DNA of 64,000 bases from Blasia pusilla (lineage: Eukaryota > Marchantiophyta > Marchantiopsida > Blasiales), in assembly GCA_050084515.1 (NCBI GenBank), contig CM114275.1, positions 24,862,001 through 24,926,000 on the forward strand, read 5' to 3'. Numbering within the stretch: the first letter of the stretch is position 1; every line of letters begins with the position of its first letter. The notes below the pieces were generated by a model that saw nothing but the letters and a program-made list of their open reading frames with translations, did no database searches and was not told the origin of the DNA. This document shows, piece after piece, positions 47,950 to 63,275 of the stretch. The position numbers and the translations under genes were made by a program.

Positions 47950-48002
47950 AGAATAAAATATATATATGTAGCATGGGAAACCCATCACGATACAAGAGAG
48001 GA
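47950..48002. repeat. Short dispersed repeat, copy 2
   Basis: Matches 24544-24604: AATAAAATATATATATGTAG, spacer, then CCCATCACGATACAAGAGAG. Confidence 0.55.
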
Positions 48003-49999
48003 TCGAAAGAGGAGACGAACAGTAACGGAGCCCTCGACCTGGTCCGGATGGCGGGCCCTCTACAGAAATGTCCTGACTACTTTCCACAGCCCACTCGGAT
48101 CCAAAGTGACACTCAGGTGACGGTTTGCCCTGTACATCGCGTCCGGCTAATGACCATCCTCACGAGCTTTTCAGCTCGACGACCAGTTACAAACGGAAAG
48201 TGCAAGTCAAGACACAGCGTCATATGTCAAATCCAGCAAAGAGGTAGGTGAACTTGAGTCGGCTATAATCTATGACTGATGTCGCGAAGAGTAAGAGCGT
48301 CATATGAGATAAGAGGGAAGCTGGGAAAAGACTACGACTGACAGTAAGGCCACAATTCAGACGTATTCTCATGGATTCTTTGACCACGTTGTTAATCGCG
48401 CCACTTTCGACGACAGTCTGCAGGATGGCGTGATTTTACACCCCCGAGAATAGGCAGAGTCCTAGTCATTCAGATATCTGCGAGAGATTGATTCACGGTG
48501 TTTTCCTGACTGCCATGCAACCTTTCAATTCACCTTCGAGTGCTTATAATCAACCTCTTCAACAATCCCCCCTCAGATTGGCAACCTCACCATGCCTTCC
48601 AAAACGTGCTGTTTCCGACACAGCAAGCGGATTGCTCATCCGAGAGAGCCAAAGATGGCGTGGAAGAACCGGCCGTTGCGAAGTTGCCATCAACTCACAT
48701 CTCACGGCGGTCTCTTGACAAGAGAGAGTGTCCCGGACACTGCACGGATCTCTTGTACAGAGCAGAAACGTGACTCCGCTGCGCTGCTCCCACAGCTGCA
48801 GCTGCTTCTTCTCGAGCTGCAGCTGCTTCTTCTCGTTTAGGAAGGAGCAGCTGCAGCAGTCTCGAGCGCCACAAGCAACCACTGCAGGACTGTCCATTTT
48901 CATTGGCTTCATTACAGTATGCAAGGCGATTAATGTGGTCGACTCATCAATCTGGCATTAGAAAGTCCCCTAACCAGTAGTAATAGACACTTTAATTTTG
49001 CCTCCACGTCCAAATTAAACACATTGCAAGGACCTACTGAGGGTGCTTCTCTGTGCAAACGCGGTGCGTACTCTGTGATATGGCTCTGAAATTGAAGGAT
49101 ATTGCTTCAGGGTGGCCGAAGGAACACATGTTCAACATCGTGAAAATATTTATCTATGGATCCCCGTTCACCCAAGCACCAATCCATGTGAGTGAGGGTT
49201 GCTTCAAATTTTCTTACGCCCTACAAGTGGGTGAGAAGAATCACTCACAACAATATCCGGCCTCGAAATGTTTGCAACGCTGCCTCTAGGCGTGAATGTA
49301 TCCTGGTTAGCATAGGCAAGCTATTTCATTCCTCCCGGTTGCCATACCATTCATCTTTCCAGTGAACCTGCACAGACCGCTCTCCATATAAGCTCTGGAT
49401 AAAGTGTAGGGTAATTGGAGATCACGATTAAAGACACCCATTCCATACGCAATTCAGGAGCACCGAATTGATACAGCAGGTGTGAAGAAGCTACATGATG
49501 CTTCAATATTCTACGGACTGAAATGGGCCGGACACGGAGTTAAACGAGTGGAGTTTGACGGCTTCCCCTCAATTCATTGGCACTCGAGGCATAATTCAAG
49601 TATTCACAAACCTGATGTCAACACCGTAGAGGAAAGTGGAATCAGATACTAGGAAGCAACGTATCGAACCAGAGGACGAGCTTTGATGCCAAGCGAAGAT
49701 GTTCGAAGTGGTTAAATGAGGGAACTGCTCTGGTGATCAGCTAATTCTTCAATACTTCAGTTGAGCAAAGACTGTCTCCCGAGTGACAGATGAATACCAT
49801 CTCAGCACTATTCCAGTCAAGATACCCATCGGAAGCCTCCAAGTACATACTGAGTGCGCTCGAGGTGAAGCCAGCTTCGTGAGAGCACACAACACCCTTG
49901 ACCACCTGTTTACAATCTGGACATTTGTCGAGGAATGACGCAACTTAAACAAAGTTGTTATGCGATTTTGTAGACTTTGAAAAGGCCTAGACACAGTAT

Positions 50000-50055
50000 C
50001 TCCTTCATATTGATCTAGCTAGATGCTAAAATCTAGCTAGATCAATATGAAGGAG
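50000..50055. repeat. Perfect foldback, 25-bp arms, 6-bp loop
   Basis: The arm starting CTCCTTCATATTGATCTAGC (50000-50024) is matched without a mismatch by 50031-50055 around GCTAAA. The perfection implies recent origin or selection. No terminal signature of a transposon extends beyond the arms. Confidence 0.9.
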
Positions 50056-53000
50056 GACTTTGCACTGACAAAATGGCATATGTGCTCGGATCTGTGAGAA
50101 GGATGGAGAAGCACAGGATATGACTTTTGCTAGGTGATGCTATTGCTATTGTATGCAGTGCTAACAGCACCTGGTTTGTAGCTCAACCGGCATAAAACTT
50201 TCACATGTTTTCAATGGATCTGGAAAGAGCAAAGGAGGTCATCTCTGCCTCTCAACTCAAGGGAGTGAAGAAGATGTAAACCTTCACATATGGGCAGGGA
50301 TCTGTAGTTGGGGTGCGGGAGTAAATGTACTTAAGCTACAACTCCTCGATCCCAAATTCGTACATGCAACAGTCTATTTATTGATCTGAAGACGGGCACC
50401 ATATCTTATACATGGATATTGATTGAAAAACCTTCAAGTACCAATACCTTGGCATCAGGAGAACAGCACCTCACGATCTGGTATTTGCAGAGTTCATGGA
50501 GGTCTCAAAAGGAGATTTCCCACTCGAAAGCTCAGTGTCTTTTCACGAGCACCTAGAGGGATATCGGTGATGATGGTCCTCATTACCTGTCAACAAGAGC
50601 TTTTGGCGGTTATCAAGATCACACTTCTGTTGGTGAACAAAACTGGCACAGTGGCCGCATCGAGCTGCTTCACAAGAAGAGCGTGCCACTCAATGACCTG
50701 GCAACAAGCGCTACCAAAGACCTGTGGGAAGAGCTGCATCACAATTGTGACTCGGCCAGGTGGACTGTCCATCTGGAGCACTGGGAGAGGGGTCCAATCG
50801 AGCAAAAGACAAGGGGATAAGAGGATACTGCACCTTCATAAATTCTGGGAGATCAACTGAACGAGCTTCTCGTCTTTCAGATCCACATTAACCGAAAACT
50901 GTCAGGCACTGGCCATATTCAGACCAGAGTTTGAAAATGGGAAAAACTTGCACTTAGGGAAAGGAAGGACTGTCTTCACACTCCAGTTTACCGGAACTGG
51001 ATGATGAAGGGCACAGCCTTGTCAAATGCAGCAACCTTGACAAAATTAGAGAGGAAATGTTTCTTAATTCTTCGAGGGCACTGCCCTGAGTGTGAGTGCT
51101 TTCATGTCCAATACAAACCAGGTTCAGACTGCTAAGTTTCTGCCAACCTCAGTCCATGGAAGCTCGAGTAGAACATCTACAACATTTAGCATATTGACCT
51201 ATTAAGCGGGACCCGGGCCCACTTAAACAGCAATGATCCAAATTGAGCCATGACCAGAAAAACTCTCAATCTTGATGATTTCCTGTCATACCTGGCTCTA
51301 GGCTGATGACACTAAGGAGAGATTGCAAGTTGCTGATGTTAAGGACATGTTAATGCCATTCTCATTGTTGAACTGCTCACCTGGAGAAAAGGAAGCAATC
51401 AATACACCAACTCAACTTGAGAAAACACTCCAAACCTCTGTAATACACATCACACCAGATTACCTTCCATCTCAATCATGTTGCTGTGTAAGGTGGATGG
51501 ATGCTGAACGCAAATCAACATGAAATCAGTAAATATACATTTCGTAAAGCAAAGATCAAGCGACTCATATTACCTGCGCCACGCGCACACCCCAATGGCG
51601 CAATTTATAAGTCAAGAGAACCAGTTACAAGAACTATTTGATATCCCAGCAGATTGAACTCCTCTATGTAATCCATTTCTACTGCAAATCTTCTATTTAA
51701 TGCACACTCCGACCATCAACCTTGTTTCTCACCTAAGTTTCAAGTATCTCCACACATCCAAACCAAGGTGAGTTCTACTCCTTCGCTTCAGTTGAGGACC
51801 AGTCGAAGAGTACATCCACTTCCACGCTTGGGGCAGGACAAGGCTGAGGATGACCATCTTACAGAAGAGCATATGAGCTTCTGAGCTTTCTGGTTTGTGT
51901 GCCTTCCACGTCTGAAATTTATGTGGAACAAGTGTATGTGTACAGAAGGGCTTTCAAACTTTTCGTAGAATGAAGGTTGCTAGCTTCATGGATTTTCACA
52001 AAAACATCCAGTCTTTTCATAGTCTTAGGCACAGGAAGAAACGTTCAAACTTTAAAAGAACTCTTGCATAACAAGATGTTGCCATGAAGGTCAATATCTT
52101 ACTTAAAGAATCATAATCAACTTTTCATAGGTACAAATAAAGTGGAAATGGAACAGAAATTGTACCTAAAGTAAGGAGGACATGGACTCCACAGAGGAAA
52201 GCCTTTCTTGCATGCACTATCAAGGAAGGCCTAATTTCTGCCTAGATTTCAGCCACAGAGCTCTAACATTACAATTGTTTGGCTCGTCTGCTAGAGAGTG
52301 CGACTGCAAGATAGAAGCAACTACAACCAAGGGGTTCATCATTGGAAGCATAAACTGCATATGAATTGCGTCGGTTTCATGTCATGAACTTACAGACTGA
52401 AGGGTACTGTTTCCAGAGGTGAAGCTCCCAAACCAGGCAATGCTTGTAGAACGGACAGGAGAAACAGAGAGTAGCATTCAGTCACAACACCTTGTTCTCA
52501 TTGGAGATAAGGGTTGGTGTTGAAATGTTACACTCAAGTATATTAACAGGTTTGTCCAAATGCCAGAAGCCATTGAGATGCGGGCAGAAGTTCATGAGAT
52601 GCACCTTCCCTGATCCATCTGACTTTTATCTCTAGCTATTGCAAGGAGGTGTGTAGTGGATGGTGATTTAGTTCGTAAGGTTGTAAGCCCATATTTCTGC
52701 AACCTCTGCAGTGTGATCCAAAAAGATTATATGAACCACTACTACCATTTCGATCTACCAATTGCCCTAAACCTACTGCTGAGAAGAAACTAATCATCTT
52801 TCACCATCTGAAGGAATATCCATTTTCATCAATGTCATCAATCTCCTCAAAAGGCGACATTTTCAACCCGACAGTTGAATGTTAACCGACCGACACTTCG
52901 CTTCCTGAGCCTAAAGCCCTCACCCCCTCATGGCTTCTAGTGACTTTGGATGTCTGTCTCGTTAGTTACTGCCTAGCCTAAATTGCGAAGCTGAGCAGCA

Positions 53001-53130
53001 TAACTCCCATGTAGAACCACAAGCAATTCCATGCTGATGAATCTACAACTCCACTTCCTGAGCAAATTTGGTGAGTAGGCCTTTCTTACCTGATTCCAGC
53101 TTGCAGATTGTTTTCCCATCATTACTGTAA

Positions 53131-53164
53131 CTAGTACAGGCATGCCAGTGCGCCATTGCACGGG
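53131..53164 (-). mobile_element. Helitron-like 3' end
   Basis: The minus strand reads CCCGTGCAATGGCGCACTGG, a stem with one mismatch, then CATGCCTGTACTAG followed by T. Same organisation as 46327-46354. Confidence 0.45.
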
Positions 53165-54708
53165 TATTTGACATAAATCTTCACAAATGATCCCAACATT
53201 AAAAACATGTCTCCGAAAAACATATGAGTAATAATGAATCACAGACGGTTTGAGCCCCCAAGAGAAAAACACACATCTCTTTCTTCTTGCACGAAGATCC
53301 ATGTGACCTTAATAGTATAGATGGTAATAAATTTTTGTCCTTCTGGTTACTTGATGCCAAACCATCTACCCAAGGGCAAAAAGACAATTCCTTTTCTTGC
53401 AAGAAGACTCATGTTACCATGTAGATGATAACAGATTTTAGTCAATTCGATTACTTTACGCAAAACCGTATGAAAGCTTCAACTGCCACAAGACCATTGT
53501 GATTCACTCTCTTGGGTACTATCGATATCCAACGATAGTTTTCCAGCTCCCAATCACTAGTTACACCACTCACTCCCAGAGACACCGGAGATGGCAAATA
53601 CAGTTTCTTAGCAAATGCACTAGTCAGTTGAGGACTTCTCTACTATTACTTTATCACTATACTAGGATAATGGGCAATACCACCCTCGAATTTTTAGTCA
53701 CTCGTTAACTGAAACAAAGACATTCTCATCTGTGAGGGTATGAATTGGATATGGAGTACGAATGAGCAGAGGGTGGGAAGCTTCAGCTCATATCACCTAC
53801 ACTATCACTAACACCAACATTATTGTGCACGGTTTACATAGTTCAGAGGCCAATCTTCGTGCAGTTGTATAGACCGAACTACTACACTTAAAATGTTGCC
53901 ACTCTAAAATACTTCGTGGGGTTCAATCACCACCAAATGGAGCTCAAGATTGCGAGACTGTACTCATTAGGTAGTGCCTGTCGTATCCTTGCCACCATAG
54001 ACCCCGCGCCCTGGTTGGACAGTGCTCGAGACTGGGATGGGTATAGAGAGAGGAAGAAGTGAAGAAGGTTTAAATTGAGAGGAGGGAGACACTCTCATAT
54101 AGTGTGAGTGCTGACCAAACAACGTGTTCTTGCGGAGCTTCCAAGTGTCAACCAAGAAACTCTTCACCACATCATCTACTTCACCTGATTGGGATCCACA
54201 ATAGACATTACTTACCAGTGCAGTGCTGAATCAAGGCTACTGAATAGCTTACCAATATCGGCATAGGCTCTTGCTCTGTTCAAAATTGCGAGAGAGAGGG
54301 AGAGGAGAGCGACTGACATAGAACGTCTTTGGGCAATCCTTTGCAAATTGGCAGAATCGATTCCATGAAACGAACGAGGAACAGGCCTACCTGAACATGA
54401 GATGTGCTGGGGTTCCGCCGATGCGCCTCAAATGAGGAGACTCCTCAGCACCATAGGCTGCTGCTAATGAATGAATACCTACGCGCTTTGCGACGCAGAC
54501 TGAGCTTGGATAGATTTGCGAGATGGATGCTGAGCGTTGTAGGAGAGAAAAAAAAATGGATCACTGGACGTGCCACAGGTGGTGAATTGAGCGGGCGACA
54601 TGGCTTCGCAGGAAGGGGAGGCATGGAACGGGGAGGGAGATTCCGAGCTTTCAATGCCGAAGGGAAGAAACATAGAATTGAGGTCCAACGGAAAGCTCCA
54701 ACAGCTTC

Positions 54709-54731
54709 CTCTCTCTCTCTCTCTCTCTCTC
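54709..54731. repeat. CT microsatellite
   Basis: About eleven CT units on the plus strand within the C+T/G+A-rich segment 54400-54900. Confidence 0.9.
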
Positions 54732-55029
54732 GTAAGTCTCCGCGTGTTTCTTGCTCTCGAGTGAAATCTGCCAATTCCTACCGTCGCCGTGACTCGTCAT
54801 TCCAATGTCGCCCTTCCCTTCCCTGTGATCAGTGATTACCACCGGCTTTCTCTCTCTCAACGGATTGGAGGCCGGGAATTGAGGCACCGTTCTCGAGAAT
54901 GCTCCCTTGACATTTTCTCTCTCGACCATTTCGTGGGGCGTTTAGTCTGTGCCGCTTCAGTTGCAGCGGCACTTATGGTTTGGAGGTTTTTCTACACTTT
55001 ACCCGTCTTCGCGATGTAGAAATTCTCGT

Positions 55030-58000
55030 TCCCAGCTTCACTGCTCATCGTTTCTGTTGAATTCACTTTTCACGTGTAACTAAGCACAGGAACGTTAGTA
55101 ATTTCAAACGGAAGGAAGAGGAGTCGGATGAATTGCAGTCCTCCTTCTCTAACACTACTACTAAATTGAAACAAAATACAAACCACTTTTTCTACACATC
55201 ATTCAAATGTGAACTTTTGACATAAAAAGTTTTCGTGGTGAGGTCTCCTTAACAAGAAGACCATTTAGTCTGATCATCAAAGTTCAAGATTCAAGGTTTT
55301 AAAATCCAATTTTCAAACCCTAAACCCTAACCTATGCTGAAGTCTACAGGGTTCAAAGACTTCTTTCTCTCTCGTCTTCCAATCGCAACGGCAATTACTC
55401 TTAAAATTGAGTGAGGCACTGATCTTATCTTTTCAGGTCTCTAGATTCTCCATGATCTGAGCACTTTCTCTCTTCAAACTCCTCCTTGATCTCTCTTGAT
55501 TGCAAACACCTTCAATTAGCAATCTATTGTTCTACAGCACCCCCGTGCATTTAATCTCACTTGATGAGAACTGTAGAAACGATCTTGCTGTGACTCAAAT
55601 TTTGACGAAACGTTTGTCTTCCCAGCTTTCCAATGTGGCTTCAATTACCCCGCGTTCACAAATACAACTCCCACAAAGCTCTAAAATATCATCTCCAACT
55701 TTCTACGGCATAATTTTGACACCCCCTTCACTTCACAGTTTCTCCCATGCTCTTTGTTTTTTATACCGCTCTGAAATCTTATGTCGTGAAAGGGCCTCCT
55801 TCTTGGCTATTCAATGCATCCTTGATCTCCCCAAATTCTTCCTATTTGCTCCTCCAAAACGTGTTTTATTATACCCTAACTTATCCTTCCAAATCACCTC
55901 TAAGGGGCTTTTGCCATTTGGCTATCTTAAATAGTAGAGACTTTTTCCTTCTTCCTACATGGTCAATTTAACCCAGATCATTATCTCTTCTTTCCTTCAT
56001 ATTTTCTCTTGACCAAATATTTACCAAGATTCTTTGGCCTTCGATAAGATTCCAACAACGCTGTCACTTTTTGGACTACAGCTCTCCGTGATTGACTTCC
56101 ACTTTCCATCTTCTCTCCTTTTTAACTTCATAAGTTTTATTTTTACTGTACAGGGGTGTAGCCTTCATAATTCTTCTTGACTAAAACTTACATTTTCCCC
56201 GTAAGTATTACATGAAGTGCTCGTTGCGTCGTACGCCTACTCTCCTCTTTAGTGTTGCGAAAGCGTGCATTTGGTAGGACACCCTCTCAATGTTGATCTG
56301 CACCCAAATATACCCTCACGTTGGTCGAGTTTGGGTGAATCAGCGCTCTAACTCACCGAGTTCTAGACTCGGCCTCTGCATGCCTTGCAGTCCCAACTAT
56401 CCAATCTAACTCTAATGAGTTCCTAATCGAGACTCACTAAAATTAGTCACATGTTGGAATCCCAGTGTGGTTTTCGAAATCCACTCCCTTGGATCAGGTT
56501 TGGGTTCTGAGTGCCGAAGCCAAACTCCGGTTCCATCCCGTGCCCTTGAGTTGCTCTTTGGCGCCCAAAGTGGGATTTGGGTCTCAAGAATCCTTGGAGA
56601 CACTCCCCCTTACCAATGCTTCTGTGGATCTCCGCCCTCCCTCTAACGTTGTAGAAAATCTAGTCGAGCCCCTTATTTTGGCCCTCAACCCAACTCCCCA
56701 TAGAGTCATTTTTGGCAAATATCTATCTTTGCTTATATGTTTGCTGAGATCTTTGGTGCGTTGGAATCGACTATGCATAAGCTTTCCAACACCACCTTAC
56801 TTGTCCCAATCGCATCTTGGGACTTTATGTTATGACCCAAAACACAGTCAAAATCCCAAACGCTAATCACATTCCAAATCAGGTTTTCACCTCTTTGGCA
56901 AACAATCTTTCTAGACTTAACTCATCTTGGATTTTGATTCACATTTCGTCCAAATTTCATATGTTCATTTCGTCCAAATCTCATTTAAATTTTTCCAAGA
57001 GACCTCTCCAAAACGCTAGCATACTAACATGAAACCACTACAATTCTCATGTTCCACTTGTTTGTTTGGTTCCGAGCAGCGATCATGTCTTTGGCGACTT
57101 TTCACAAGATCTAACTTCATCATGTAAGGCTTCAAGTCGCAACTTAATTGAGTTAACTTACTTGGTGTTTGCATCTTAACGAAGTTTAGACTTCATCAAC
57201 ACAATTCAAGTGAAATGATTAGATGGTTACACATGTCCACTTGACATGTGGCACAAATAATTTCACATCGAGGGACACTTCAAGTGTAATGGCTAGTAGG
57301 TCACACATGTCATTTTCTTGACATGTCGCATAAGCTATTTCCCATGTAGGGGCACTTTGACATTATCAATCAATCAATGTTCCCGAGATGGTTTTGAACA
57401 TCTTGGATGTGCATAAGATCCTTAAAACCTTTAAAGTGCATGCACGGTTTCGGGCATAGTTTATCTCGGATACATTTAAGATGATAGGTAGGGAGAAGAG
57501 ACTGTTCCGACGATCAATAACCCGCAGCTGCTCTGCCAAAAGGAGATTGATCAACTTTCGAGAGAATCGGATTTATTTCTCTGTGGGTATTCGGGAGATG
57601 TTAGAATTCAAGTTGTAATGTGCACGTTCCACTCTCAAATCACATTTCTGAGAATTACTTTCACAACTATCAAAAACCTGTTGATTTATCGTTAATTTTT
57701 GAACGTCAGGGTAACTTTAAACCTTTCCCATGATTCCTTACCTATTTACTTGATGCGGAAAGATTTTCAGATATACTTTTACCGGGCAGTGTGTCGATCG
57801 TCCATATTTTGCGGCAAAACACTGAAGTTGATACATTAAGCAAGTGCATACTAAGATTAGTGTATGTTGATCTGATCTGTTCGAGCGGGGCCTGCCCCGC
57901 ACTGCGCCTTCTCTCATTTCTCTTGCCCTAGGCGACATTTCTTTGACGCAAGATTATGAGACGGGCTAATCGCACTTCCGATCTGCTGGGCGAGGTCGAG

Positions 58001-58370
58001 GTCAGTCTTACATTAAACCCAAAACGACACTGAAGCGTACCGGAATGCACGAGCGTGAGGGAAAGATTCAACGATAGTCTCGCCCACCGAAAATACAAAT
58101 GGAGAAATCCATGCACACCCTATCAAGTATGAATGTGGGCGAAAAACCACGACGGTGGCGCACACTTGTTTTATATAGGGACGAGGAAACTCATGACGTC
58201 GAAGCTGGAGATAGAGAGCATGGCAGAGGTGCATAGGCACTAGTGCGCTCACGGGCACTCAGCGCTTCACAAAGAGGCACATGCCAGCGGCCCAAGTCTA
58301 TCGTATGACAGACTCCCTCTACCAGCATCTTCATCACGAAGGCTCCAGATACGGGGCCAGTTTCAGTCAG
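55030..58370. other. Intergenic DNA downstream of RPL3
   Basis: No gene was recognised. The plus-strand frames at 55500-55934 and 56465-56866 are Ser/Leu/Pro-rich, follow C+T-rich DNA and lack domains. A tandem duplication lies at 57207-57360 and a short palindrome (GCGGGGC/GCCCCGC) near 57885-57900. Confidence 0.45.
57207..57360. repeat. Imperfect tandem duplication, two copies of about 75 bp
   Basis: Both copies start CAAGTG(A/T)AATG and contain CACACATGTC or TACACATGTC, CTTGACATGT and a closing GGGACACTT or GGGGCACTT. Confidence 0.75.
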
Positions 58371-58381
58371 AAAATTGCGTT

Positions 58382-60217
<1,836 letters not shown>

Positions 60218-60234
60218 TTATTATTGCACTGCCG

Positions 60235-60255
60235 TTTAGGGTTTGCTCCGGCCCA
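60235..60255 (-). promoter_or_regulatory. Telo-box and site II element upstream of RPL3
   Basis: On the minus strand TGGGCC (60250-60255) and AAACCCTAAA (60235-60244) lie about 90-110 bp upstream of the start codon. Telo-box plus site II is the standard arrangement in plant ribosomal protein and other growth-linked promoters, where it drives expression in dividing cells. Confidence 0.7.
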
Positions 60256-61484
60256 CGCCCTAAACGCGAATACGGGGGGGGAGTGCAGGCGTTTAGGCAT
60301 CGTTGATCTATGGCCGTAAGCGTCCCCGCGCGACAGGGGGATGCATTCTAACGGGGGTGTCAAAGCGGCATGTTTCGTCGTCATCATGGCGTCTCATATA
60401 GTGGGACACGAGTCTCGCGACGTTTTCTTTGTATTTGCTTGTGAAACGAGGACGATTTATATTTACGTGAGTGAACGTTTGATTTTATTACGTGTCGTAT
60501 CCCTTGTCACTTGTGAAAAAAAAAGTTGACTTCCTTTGGATTTATTATCATTAAATAGTCATCTATGTCGGAGGAAGTTCAATATTGTGAAGTTTCATGA
60601 TTTTTAGGGCATGTGAGTTAAATACACAGATAGTAATCTTGGACGTCCGGCCATAAGAGGTGAGTGTCTATCCCCAACAGCACCCCGCATCGGCGGATGA
60701 TATTTGACCATATACCAAATTACGAATGAAGATGTTAAACCCTACAATGCCTTGATGAGACGCCCTAGGGTCATAGCACATAGCGACGAACTTAGGTTGG
60801 ACGTCTGATTGTAAGGAGGCGTACATCTACCTCCTCGAGCCACCCGCATTCAACCCACCGTAAATCTGTAAAAAAATTATGAACGTGACGTCAAGGATTA
60901 CGGCCTACATTTTGTAACACCCTATTGGGAGGTTTGAGTATCCAGCGACTCCCATGCACTTTGATTAGGGCCCCTACTACTAGGCCTTACTATGCCAATT
61001 TCTTTCTCTTGTTGTCGCATATTCGTGCAGGTGCTCAATTGATTCAAAGTGTAGAGGTTGTTGAATGGAATGTGTCTCCTTAAACTTTCTCAATTGTAGG
61101 ATCGAATGGAGATGGAACTGATTAATATTGTTTTTCGGTGTAGTGTCTACTCTTTCCAATCCATGCTCATATTAATTTCTTTCTGCTCTATGTTCATGTT
61201 CCGATAAGAAAACTAGAACTCGATCTCAAGCCACATACTAGTTTATTCTATTAGTATTTAAGTTAAGGTTATATATTGGCGAGTAAGAGACTGGTTTGAT
61301 CCTTGTTAAGCAACAACTAAGCATTGGCACATTTAGATTATTATTGTTGAGTGTCCCTTCAAACACCTCTCTCGTTGGAAGGACGATATTCTAAGATCCA
61401 ACATATTAAATATTGTTCGAGATGCTCGCCTTTTACGCGGAAAACTAATGTTTTCCAAATTTTTGAATGGTTTTTGCAAACAAA

Positions 61485-61585
61485 AAAAAACCCTTTCCAA
61501 GGTCACTTCTCCTGCTCACACTCGACCTCGAACCTGCAACCTCGCGAGTATAGGTAGACTACCCAGCCATTTGTCTACCATGTTC
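61485..61585 (-). mobile_element. tRNA-derived SINE-like sequence
   Basis: On the minus strand an A-box-like TGGCTGGGTAGTC (61557-61569) is followed by a B-box-like GGTTCGAGGTC (61524-61534), then about 30 bp of body and a T-rich tail (GGGTTTTTTTTTTG). The box order, spacing and T-rich end fit a plant SINE. No target duplication was determined. Confidence 0.5.
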
Positions 61586-63249
61586 ACTACATCTTATAAA
61601 TGATTTGGAATCAATTTATTACAACTACTCTCCTCCACCAGCCCCTGTTCATCCTTCAAGCATATACAATCTTTATTGCGTTGCATGTAAGCAATAAAGG
61701 TTGTTGATTTTTGGGGTATCTCCCGATCTCTTGTTGACATGTAATATTTTTAGCCAATTAGATCTTGACATATATTCTTGGCTAATTTAGAATCAAAAAT
61801 TATTTTATTTGGTTCTATGAGGGATCAATTAAGATGAAGATGGGTAATTGAAACTACCCATCGAAAATGTTTGTTTTAGTGGTCAAAGATGGCCCACCAA
61901 CCCATGTTCTCTCATCTAGAACCTACCAACCATACGAGCGAATCTCTTTGCATATGGCTCTCCAAGTAATATTCACAAATGGAAGCTTGGTAATATTATG
62001 TGAGTGGGAAAGTTACGCATAAGGTATGTCCATTTGCAGTAAGTATAAGTCAAGTCTTGTTGGAATGATAGAGTGTGTCGTATATAACTTGCAAAAATCT
62101 TCCTCACACATCAATAAAAATTTGAATGAGGAATGAGTAGGAGCAAGGTCAAATTTAGGAGGTAGTGGAGAGTTATGACTCTAAGAGAGCCTCATTTAAT
62201 TGACCACTTTTCCCCCAAATATGTGCGAGTAAATTTCCCACTCTCCCTATGATTTTTTCGCTTCCATTTATTCATACATAATCATTTTCCCACTCCCCCT
62301 TAGATGTGATGCATGGTGAGAGAGAAAAAAAATCTTAATGTTGCTTACTTTTCTATCATTTAATTACTTAGACATATTACTTTAATAGTATAATTCATCG
62401 CATGTACCCATCTTGCATTTTTAAACACCCAATGCGTCAACACTTGTTATTTGTTATCTTTACAAGTTTGTCACCTATCCCCACCTGTTTACTTGAGGGT
62501 TTGTACATTTAATATTTATTATCTATTCAAATTTTGAATTTGTCTTTATACATTCTATTTTGTCACAGTTATACAAGTAGTAAATCCAATTTTCCCAATG
62601 TCTGTGTATCGCATCGTCATTTTTTTAGCCTATATTAACATGGGAGAATATCTTCTTGATTTGCAAATATTTCTTTGATTGACATATAGCAATGTGGTAA
62701 CAACAAATTGGTAATGCGAGCAACCATAACACTTTCTACAAATTTATAACCATGATTGGTTATGGGCATAGCACTACAACACATTAGTGTTTTTTTGTCA
62801 GAAAAAGGTTGATAAAAAATCATCATAAACCTTAAGATCTTAACGAAATAAAATCCTAACTGAAGAGGGTGATCTTTGTTAATGATTGATTAGTTGGATT
62901 ACATCATAAAACGAATGGCTTTAGATGGGATGAAACCCTTTGATTGAAGATTAGGCATTAATGTGTGATATATGGAATAAAGTGATTTTTACTCGAGCCA
63001 AAATTTGAAAATTTGCTTTTCTTACATTCCATAAGTTACATGATAATGATCTACAAAGTAAAAAAACTACCCTCCATCTTTCCAAATTCTCCACTCCTCA
63101 AATTAGTTAAATCGACTTTCTACTCTCCAACTTCTAATGGTAAAGAGCTCTAATTTCATCAATTATATCCAAACATTTTGCCCAAAAGCAAATATGCATC
63201 CTTGAGTGCTACTATTTTCTTTTGAATCATTCGCTCATTATAGATAGTA

Positions 63250-63275
63250 CTAGTGGATGCCCACGTGATGCATTG
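63250..63275 (-). mobile_element. Degenerate Helitron-like 3' end
   Basis: The minus strand reads CAATGCATCACGTGGGCATCCACTAG followed by T. The word resembles the hairpin at 46338-46354 but the stem is eroded. Confidence 0.25.

Larger units (their letters stand above)
47400..54900. other. Moderately G+C-rich region without an identifiable intact gene
   Basis: Composition is closer to genic DNA than to the flanks and no retroelement domain was seen. Around 50455-50815 a plus-strand reading in two frames looks protein-like (FAEFMEVSKGDFPLESS, then HSGRIELLHKKSVPLNDLA), separated by a one-base shift and ended by a stop. No family is recognised. The C+T/G+A-rich part at 54400-54900 resembles a plant 5' region and contains a possible minus-strand splice donor (TTCAG|GTAGG near 54389-54398). 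A decayed gene or a non-coding transcript are both possible. Confidence 0.3.

Noticed and set aside
50423-50860. 145-codon plus-strand frame
   Set aside because: A different, frameshifted reading of the same DNA looks more protein-like, so this frame is probably a shadow.
54404-54835. 143-codon plus-strand frame and opposing minus-strand frames
   Set aside because: Driven by the CT microsatellite and by C+T/G+A-biased DNA; it looks more like an untranslated promoter-proximal region.
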